From Lumbricus terrestris (lineage: Eukaryota > Annelida > Clitellata > Crassiclitellata > Lumbricidae): DNA of 64,000 nucleotides. The stretch lies in the NCBI GenBank assembly GCA_949752735.1, contig OX457043.1, forward strand, positions 43,142,442 to 43,206,441, written 5' to 3'. Numbering within the stretch: position 1 is the first letter of the stretch; every line of letters starts with the position of its first letter. Position numbers and translations under genes: made by a program. Below are positions 57,095 to 64,000 of the stretch, one piece after another. Under the pieces are notes generated by a model that was not told where the DNA came from, did not search any database, and was given only the letters and a program-made list of their open reading frames with translations.

Positions 57095-58052
57095 CTGACA
57101 GAGTGGCTGGTAGATTCCAAGCCAAATTCGAACGGTAAACTGCACACCAGGTTGTTAACAAAGGGACAGATGTTGATTGATGATCCTTCATTTTGGCCCG
57201 AAATAAAGTCCATAAGCCAGACCTCTCACCTGTATTGATAGACGCTCCGTCAGTCACCAAAGAGGACGTGTGTCTTAGTATATTCTTTGCAGCATATTCT
57301 CCATCTGCGTTAATGCATGCTTCTTCCAGTGCTTCAAGAATCCCCTTAGCGCCTCGGCAACGAGGTTCGCTGGCACCTAAGAAGTATTGTTCCTTTGTAC
57401 CAGCCCCTCTGACCATTTTCGCCATAACGTAAATTTTATCAATTTGCGTTCTGTCGTTCTGCGTTCCATCGCATCGTATGGATAATGCCAATACATCATT
57501 GGTCAGCTTTTTGGCAAGAATTTCTTGGTGACTTTGTACAATGCATTGCAAAAAATCTTTGTGAGATGCTGGCGTCAAGTATTGTAAGTTCCAATCTTGC
57601 TCAGTTGTCATTTTACCGCAATTCCATGAGAAAGCAGATGCCATAGTAGTGATAACAACTCTTGCAGGAAATGAAAACCCACTCAGAGTTAATTTCTTTG
57701 CATCTCCATATGCTTGCACGAAAAGGCTGCCGACTTTCTCTGCTAGTTTCTCATTGACCTTCGAGATTGATCTTCCCATATCAGACATTTTCACAGCGTC
57801 TACCGGAGATAAGGTTGTCGTACGAAGAGCCTTCAAGCTTTGAGAATGATAAGGCTGCTGCAAGTGCTGCCGTACCGTTTCTTTTCGAAAAATTACTCCA
57901 CGCTCCAGAGCAATAGGTGGCATCTGACTTTTTACTGAAAGTCTTTTCACCAAATCTTTAAACTTACAGCAAGCTGTACAGCTTACGTAGTGACGGTCGT
58001 TTCGTCGAAAATGACGTAAAGTGTTGGTGGTTTGCACCGGTCTAATGTCCAA

Positions 58053-58253
58053 AGATTTTTTCTGAGTTCTTTCATATCTATACCATAGTCATATGGCATT
58101 GCAGATGAGCTAACGTATGCTGCTGGATCACACTCTGGTACTTCTGTCTTCCCAGATGATAATTTAAAATGTAGTCTTACTCTTTGGAGAAGTAGGTTTA
58201 TAAGCTTAGCCAGTTACATGATAATGATAATGATGATGATGATGATGATGATG

Positions 58254-58291
<38 letters not shown>

Positions 58292-58690
58292 TAGACTTAT
58301 CCATAGCTAATCTCATCACGACAATTTTCACGATAAGGTCGTCATCCTCATGCATTTTAGTAAAACGCGATTTTTTCTAAATATGCGCATCTTATTGTTT
58401 TGAAATTTTGCAACATGTCTTGTAATAAACTAATCTACTAATATCCAGGTTTTCTTCAAAAAATATCTCTTAGCAGCAAATATAACTTTTTTAAGAGAGG
58501 AGATAAGAAATCTAAAGTCCTCCCGAGCGTTGAACTTAATAATCGCATTCGCTTTTATACTTATTGACTCCTCTTCTTATACTTTCTGCCACACAAAGGC
58601 GACATATTAGCCGTTATACGCTAAAGTAACGCTTAAGCACTCACCAGTGTCGCTCTAATCGCGATAGTAATTACACATAACATTGCATGC
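58053..58690. other. Flank of the transposase; short (GAT)n(AAT)n tract
   Basis: The upstream side of the KIAA1586-like frame. A trinucleotide tract lies at 58218-58290. No further gene recognised. Confidence 0.5.
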
Positions 58691-58819
58691 ATTATAAACT
58701 ACGTCCGCCAGGCTCCATGTCTGTTGGACTGTCTGGCTGCCTACCTGTCCGTCTGTGTGTGATCGTCTGTATGTCTGTACATGTGTCCGTTGAACAGACT
58801 GACTGACTAACCATCCGTC

Positions 58820-61060
58820 TATGTGTGTGTGTCGCTGTCTGTGTGTGCGTATGTCCGTCGGTCAAGCCGTCTGTCTACCTGTCCTTCTGTGTGTCTGTCC
58901 CGCTGTCTGTCTGTGTGTATGTCCGTCGGTCAAGCCGTCTGTCTACCTGTCCTTCTGCGTGTCTGTCCCTCTGTATGTCTGTGGATATGTCCGTCGGTCA
59001 AGCCGTCTGTCTAACTGTCCTTCTGCGTGTCTGTCCCTCTGTCTGTCTGTGTGTATGTCCGTCGGTCAAGCCGTCTGTCTACCTGTCCTTCTGCGTGTCT
59101 GTCCCTCTGTCTGTCTGTGTGTATGTCCGTCGGTCAAGCCGTCTGTCTACCTGTCCTTCTGCGTGTCTGTCCCTCTGTCTGTCTGTGTGTATGTCCGTCG
59201 GTCAAGCCGTCTGTCTACCTGTCCTTCTGCGTGTCTGTCCCTCTGTCTGTCTGTGTGTATGTCCGTCGGTCAAGCCGTCTGTCTACCTGTCCTTCTGCGT
59301 GTCTGTCCCTCTGTCTGTCTGTGTGTATGTCCGTCGGTCAAGCCGTCTGTCTACCTGTCCTTCTGCGTGTCTGTCCCTCTGTCTGTCTGTGTGTATGTCC
59401 GTCGGTCAAGCCGTCTGTCTACCTGTCCTTCTGCGTGTCTGTCCCTCTGTCTGTCTGTGCGTATGTCCGTCGGTCAAGCCGTCTGTCTACCTGTCCCTCT
59501 GCGTGTCTGTCCCTCTGTCTGTCTGTGTGTATGTCCGTCGGTCAAGCCGTCTGTCACCCTGTCCTTCTGCGTGTCTGTCCCTCTGTCTGTCTGTGTGTAT
59601 GTCCGTCGGTCAAGCCGTCTGTCTACCTGTCCTTCTGCGTGTCTGTTCCTCTGTCTGTCTGTGTGTATGTCCGTCGGTCAAGCCGTCTGTCTACCTGTCC
59701 TTATGCGTGTCTGTCCCTCTGTCTGTCTGTGTGTATGTCCGTCGGTCAAGCCGTCTGTCTACCTGTCCTTCTGCGTGTCTGTCCCTCTGTCTGTCTGTGT
59801 GTATGTCCGTCGGTCAAGCCGTCTGTCTACCTGTCCTTCTGCGTGTCTGTCCCTCTGTATGTCTGTGCGTATGTCCGTCGGTCAAGCCGTCTGTCTACCT
59901 GTCCTTCTGCGTGTCTGTCCCTCTGTCTGTCTGTGTGTATGTCCGTCGGTCAAGCCGTCTGTCTACCTGTCCTTCTGCGTGTCTGTCCCTCTGTCTGTCT
60001 GTCTGTGTGTATGTCCGTCGGTCAAGCCGTCTGTCTACCTGTCCTTCTGCGTGTCTGTCCCTCTGTCTGTCTGTGTGTATGTCCGTCGGTCAAGCCGTCT
60101 GTCTACCTGTCTTTCTGCGTGTCTGTCCCTCTGTCTGTCTGTGTGTATGTCCGTCGGTCAAGCCGTCTGTCTACCTGTCCTTCTGCGTGTCTGTCCCTCT
60201 GTCTGTCTGTGCGTATGTCCGTCGGTCAAGCCGTCTGTCTACCTGTCCTTCTGCGTGTCTGTCCCTCTGTCTGTCTGTGTGTATGTCCGTCGGTCAAGCC
60301 GTCTGTCTACCTGTCCTTCTGCGTGTCTGTCCCTCTGTCTGTCTGTGTGTATGTCCGTCGGTCAAGCCGTCTGTCTACCTGTCCCTCTGCGTGTCTGTCC
60401 CTCTGTCTGTCTGTGTGTATGTCCGTCGGTCAAGCCGTCTGTCTACCTGTCCTTCTGCGTGTCTGTCCCTCTGTCTGTCTGTGTGTATGTCCGTCGGTCA
60501 AGCCGTCTGTCACCCTGTCCTTCCGCGTGTCTGTCCCTCTGTCTGTCTGTGCGTATGTCCGTCGGTCAAGCCGTCTGTCTACCTGTCCTTCTGCGTGTCT
60601 GTCCCTCTGTCTGTCTGTGTGTATGTCCGTCGGTCTAGCCGTCTGTCTACCTGTCCTTCTGCGTGTCTGTCCCTCTGTCTGTCTGTGTGTATGTCCGTCG
60701 GTCAAGCCGTCTGTCTACCTGTCCTTCTGCGTGTCTGTCCCTCTGTCTGTCTGTGTGTATGTCCGTCGGTCAAGCCGTCTGTCTACCTGTCCTTCTGCGT
60801 GTCTGTCCCTCTGTCTGTCTGTGTGTATGTCCGTCGGTCAAGCCGTCTGTCTACCTGTCCTTCTGCGTGTCTGTCCCTCTGTCTGTCTGTGTGTATGTCC
60901 GTCGGTCAATCCGTCTGCCTACATGTCCTTCTGTGTGTCTGTCCCTCTGTCTGTCTGTCTGTGTGTATGTCCGTTGGTCAATCTGTCTCTCTACCTGTCC
61001 TTCTGTGTGTCTGTCCCTCTGTCTGTCTGTTTGTCTGTCCGTTTGCCTGGTTGTCTGTCT
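58820..61060. repeat. 68 bp satellite, about 32 units
   Basis: The unit contains gtccgtcggtcaagccgtct, gtctacctgtccttctgcgt and gtctgtccctctgtctgtctgtg. It repeats every 68 bp (gtccgtcgg at 58853, 58921, 58989 and onward), with high identity in the centre and decay at both edges. One unit near 60000 has an extra ctgt. Since 68 is not divisible by three and the unit has no stop on the + strand, all three frames stay open for 605-745 codons. These are not genes. Confidence 0.96.
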
Positions 61061-61880
61061 GAGTGTTTGTACCATTCCACAACCCCTTGTTAGTCTTTTG
61101 ATCTGTCTGCAACCTGCCTGTCTGTGTGCCTGCCCGTGTCTATGTCTGGGCGTTAATATGTTGGTCTGTCTGCCTGTCAAGTAGGCTAGATGTCTGGATG
61201 TCTGGCCGTGAAGTAATAACTACTGGCAGATGAATGGCAGGAGATAGCCATTAGGGCTACAGGATCTGTCGACCTTCTCGCGATTTAAAGTTGCTTATTA
61301 TTCCAATGCTGAACTCACGATAAACTCCTCATTTCGTGTAGACCTAATAGTGATTTGAAACACAATTACTGTCATTGAAAGTCTTCTTCAACTCCATTGA
61401 ACTGTTGAACGGCACGAGTTTACTTTTAAGGCCGAATGTTCGTCTCTATTTCTGTCCTTCCCTTTGTCTGTCTCTCTTTGTTCTTCGCTCTTTGTAGCCG
61501 TTTTATCATCTGCACGTTTGCTCTTGCCTCTGTATTTGCCTCCAAGAGTGATTACGTAAGAGTGTGTCTGCACGTAGAGTCTCTTGGTTTATCCGCCTGC
61601 CAACTTGTCGGTCTGTGTGCCTGCCCCTCTGTCTGTCTGCTCATAAGTCCGTTGGGATGTTTTCCTGCCAAGCTGTCTGCCTGTGTGCCTGTCCGTCTGT
61701 CTGTCTACGCGCAAGTCTGTTGATCTGTCCTCCTGCGTACTTGTCTGTCCTCCTGTCTCCCGGTCTGTCCCTCTGTCTATCCTTCTCTCTGTCTAGGCGT
61801 AAATCTTTTGGTCTGTCATTCTCCGTGCTTCTCTGTCTTTGTGTCTGTCAGTCTCCTTTCGAGTTTCGACTATGTCTGGT
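61061..61880. repeat. Degenerate CTGT-rich edge of the satellite
   Basis: 61061-61200 and 61435-61860 are ctgtctgt-rich with weak periodicity, probably old satellite units. Bases 61200-61430 are ordinary sequence. Confidence 0.6.
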
Positions 61881-62752
61881 GGACGTGTGACTTCCCGTTG
61901 GCCATTGCCATTAGGGTAACATTAGGTGATAGGAGAATAGAGACGACTTCAAACCCCCTGTGTGCTGCATTGATGTAGCCTATAGGCCTACTTGAGATGA
62001 CTCTCGGCCATCCAAATACCGGCTTTACCCTGTTGGCTTCACCGAACCCCCGAACAGCGAAGCGGTACATTAAACATATCCGATAATCACCTCTGATAAT
62101 TAGCGACATAACTCATTATGCTATCTAGATGTCCAGTTGCGCATATTCACTTGGCCACGGCCCATCCCTCACTCCGCCCATCTTTGTCTAGATGTGAGGT
62201 TTGAGGTGAATGAGTGCGATGTACTGATACTGAAGTCTTCCCGGAAAACTGCCTTTCACCTCCCAACCTAATTTGCGTGGCGGTGTGAGGGCTGGGGGTG
62301 GGGATGGGTAGTCCGGCGGCTTCAATCGATGTCCATTGGAACTTCATAAATTGACCTGTGTGTATGCATTCTGGACAAACAAATATAGACGCATAATATC
62401 AAACTCATAAAATTTTCAGCATACGAGGTTCGTTGAAAAAATAAAAATGTCGCTTTGTTTTCATTCCGGCCGCATTGCACCCAACCAGGTTCCCATCCCA
62501 CCCCACCAAACCCCACACAACCTCTAAATAAATTTTTGGTTTCTCGCCCTACTTCTTCCTACCTATTCGCACCCACCCGACCCTACCTTAAGCCCATTCC
62601 CCAGCCGCTACACCTACCCTATCCATGGTTTCAGCCTGCACGACCCATCCCTCACACACCTAACCCAACCTTGAAAATGGCCGTGAGTACATTGAACACA
62701 AGTTGTGAAGTACCAACAAGTTCACTTCACAAGTGAACTATACTATTCGTTA
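61881..62752. other. No gene recognised
   Basis: No convincing coding region. 62465-62680 is C-rich low complexity. Confidence 0.4.
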
Positions 62753-62837
62753 GCGACAGTGCTAACTTTGGGTCGGGAGCGCTACTGAATCTGTGAGCGG
62801 CGCTATACAAATGTTCAATTACAATTACAATTACAAC
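62753..62837 (+). mobile_element. LINE/SINE 3' tail
   Basis: Bases gggagcgctactgaatctgt then gagcggcgctatacaaatg and the (ATTACA)n tail form a typical CR1/L2-group 3' terminus, truncated to under 100 bp. Confidence 0.6.
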
Positions 62838-63058
62838 AGTTATTTTAGATGTGACTTGCCAAAATCGTTTTGTTACCTTTTATTGCCTTACGTTTTTGAA
62901 TCGTCAAAAAAGGTGGGTGACCTCACTAAAAGTGATATAACTATTGTTCTGTTTGACATATTCTGATAAAATCTGGCCATGATGTGTAAATATGCATTGT
63001 CCAATGTCCATTAGCAAGTAAAATGTAATTTTGAAATTTCTACTTTTGGTCATGATAA

Positions 63059-63139
63059 CAGGGTAGGCAAAAAAGACCCCGTACGGTTTTTGCCAATATT
63101 ATTGGCAAAAACCGTACGGGGTCTTTTCTGCCTACCCTG
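63059..63139. repeat. 81 bp hairpin, probably a minimal MITE
   Basis: Forty-base arms with one mismatch around a single central T (63099): cagggtaggcaaaaaagacc ... ggtcttttctgcctaccctg. Ends CAGGGTAGGC resemble mariner-type TIRs; TA follows on the right, but the left flank is AA. It lies 19 bp from the foldback element. Confidence 0.9.
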
Positions 63140-63158
63140 TACATTATAGGCAAGCAAC

Positions 63159-63948
63159 GGTTGTAGGACATTAGCCCCCTGGACATTATCCCCCAGGACA
63201 TTATCCCCCCGTACATTAGCCCCCGGACATATTTCCCCCAATTTTTCGTAGGACATTAGCCCCCGGACAAAGCCCCCCCCTATGTGCAAATCGTAGAATA
63301 ATGCCGTAACCGATAAGACTTGTCACTGGCATTCACAATTTCACATGCAAACGAAAGTACTTACTATCATTTAGGTCCTAATTGCATCAATAGGCCTAGG
63401 CCTAGACCTAGATCTGAAGTGAACGAATGGGAATCGTATGTAGGGCCTAGGGCCTATACAGTTATTTGTTTAGTGTCTCGCAACAAAGATTTGTTAACGT
63501 CAGTTAGGCTATATCTCAGCCTCCTAGACTTATTAGTGTCATTTCAATTCAAAATTAGATTCAATACGTTAGAGAAATGAACAAATGGGAATCGTATGCA
63601 ATAGTGTCAGTTATGGCTACAACGAAGGTTTATTGACGACATTTGGGCCTACGTATGAGCTTCGTAGACTTCTTAGCGTCGTTTCAGACCTTTAAAATGT
63701 CTTATAATATACATAAACCTTCAATTAACTTAACATAATATTCCTACAGGATGTTAAACTAATGTGTAATGTATAGATATTCATTTAACATAGGCTCATT
63801 AATTACATTTTGTGCATCACTTTTAGGCAATGCTATCATGTACTGGGGGGATAATGTCCTACCCCGGGGGGATAATGTCCGGGAGGCTAATGTCCGGGAG
63901 GGATAATGTCCGGGGGGATAATGCCCAGGGGGCTAATGTCCGTTCCCT
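63159..63948. mobile_element. Foldback element 3, ends of iterated GGACATTAGCCCCC, 9 bp TSD
   Basis: The iterated ends are at 63164-63285 and 63845-63940. The 9 bp TSD GCAAGCAAC is perfect (63150-63158, 63949-63957). The interior is the inverse of that at 30190-30770 (for example tacattttgtgcatcacttt at 63806). Length 790 bp against 798 bp for element 1. Confidence 0.92.
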
Positions 63949-64000
63949 GCAAGCAACAGACCAAGCATATCAACGTACGAAATTCATTGAAAAATTAATG

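Larger units (their letters stand above)
54410..58052 (-). pseudogene. KIAA1586-like hAT-derived transposase, split by a hAT element
   Basis: On the minus strand, 58052-57103 is open: a C..C...H....H zinc-finger-like start (SCTACC...VRQHLQQPYH), ALSIRCDGTQNDRTQID with the first acidic residue, LVTDGASINTGE with the second, and TWCAVYRSNLAW where relatives have CAVHR, so the histidine is changed. After the insertion, 54936-54720 continues SEIGHIFQNLVALSTYFHTS, LRSRELREVAD, LIALPKLFEVWWSEF. A one-base frameshift near 54710 leads to MSFLADVLTVFSRYQKLLQG (54660-54600). The end is lost in the C-rich repeat. Similarity to vertebrate KIAA1586 and its hAT relatives is from memory. It is either a dead transposon or a decayed domesticated gene. 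Confidence 0.8.

Noticed and set aside
58820..61060. CRISPR array, because of regular spacing
   Set aside because: The whole 68 bp unit is repeated with no unique spacers, and the genome is animal-like.
58821..61093. Cysteine/serine-rich proteins of 605-745 residues in three overlapping frames
   Set aside because: They are translations of a 68 bp satellite without stop codons; no start context, domain or splice structure supports a gene.
63053..63068. Homing endonuclease site resembling the I-SceI target (gataacagggta)
   Set aside because: Only part of the site matches, and the bases are explained by the end of the hairpin MITE.

Overview
The window is eukaryotic, animal-like DNA packed with transposable elements. 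It has no operons, no bacterial gene spacing and no long intact host gene. The content is AT-rich sequence, non-LTR retrotransposon debris, many hAT-type DNA transposons, tRNA-derived SINEs, tetranucleotide microsatellites and one splice-acceptor-flanked exon of a C1q-domain protein. The octamer TAGGCCTA and its derivatives occur everywhere, a texture I associate with marine invertebrate deuterostomes such as echinoderms or hemichordates. That placement is an impression, not a proof.

The layout is a stack of nested insertions, and many can be resolved to the base by terminal inverted repeats (TIRs) and target-site duplications (TSDs). Positions 1-434 are the 3' end of a hAT-like element, and 891-2395 is a LINE 3' end split by a hAT element. 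A 2.2 kb hAT element follows at 2677-4898. A decayed hAT-like transposase gene starts at 5036 and finishes at 11790; between its halves sit a 125 bp MITE, a TGTGGCGGAC-ended element (6251-11587), inside that a hAT element (8188-11480), and inside that a mariner element (9930-11109) and two long hairpin palindromes (9191-9507). From 21440 down to about 11830 a minus-strand LINE is broken by three independent insertions. From 21441 to 28143 a (TACA)n array is interrupted by three large elements.

The second half repeats the pattern. Foldback elements with iterated GGACATTAGCCCCC ends lie at 30092-30889, 38078-39264 and 63159-63948. A hAT element with a captured LINE and SINE lies at 32274-35143. 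The C1q exon is at 36440-36643. Two hAT elements at 37288-40005 and 40033-41326 entered one LINE reverse-transcriptase frame 27 bp apart. A 154 bp tandem array follows (41645-42185), then a LINE end split by a hAT element, a SINE split by a MITE, and a 3.3 kb foldback element made of inverted minisatellites (44770-48098). A KIAA1586-like hAT transposase remnant (58052 down to 54410) carries a hAT element that itself carries another hAT element. A 68 bp satellite fills 58820-61060.

No host pathway can be read here. What the genes share is transposition history: removing each insertion at its TSD rejoins the reading frame or repeat it interrupted, and this gives a relative chronology. All family names were assigned by eye from motifs, TIRs and TSD lengths; no database search was run.
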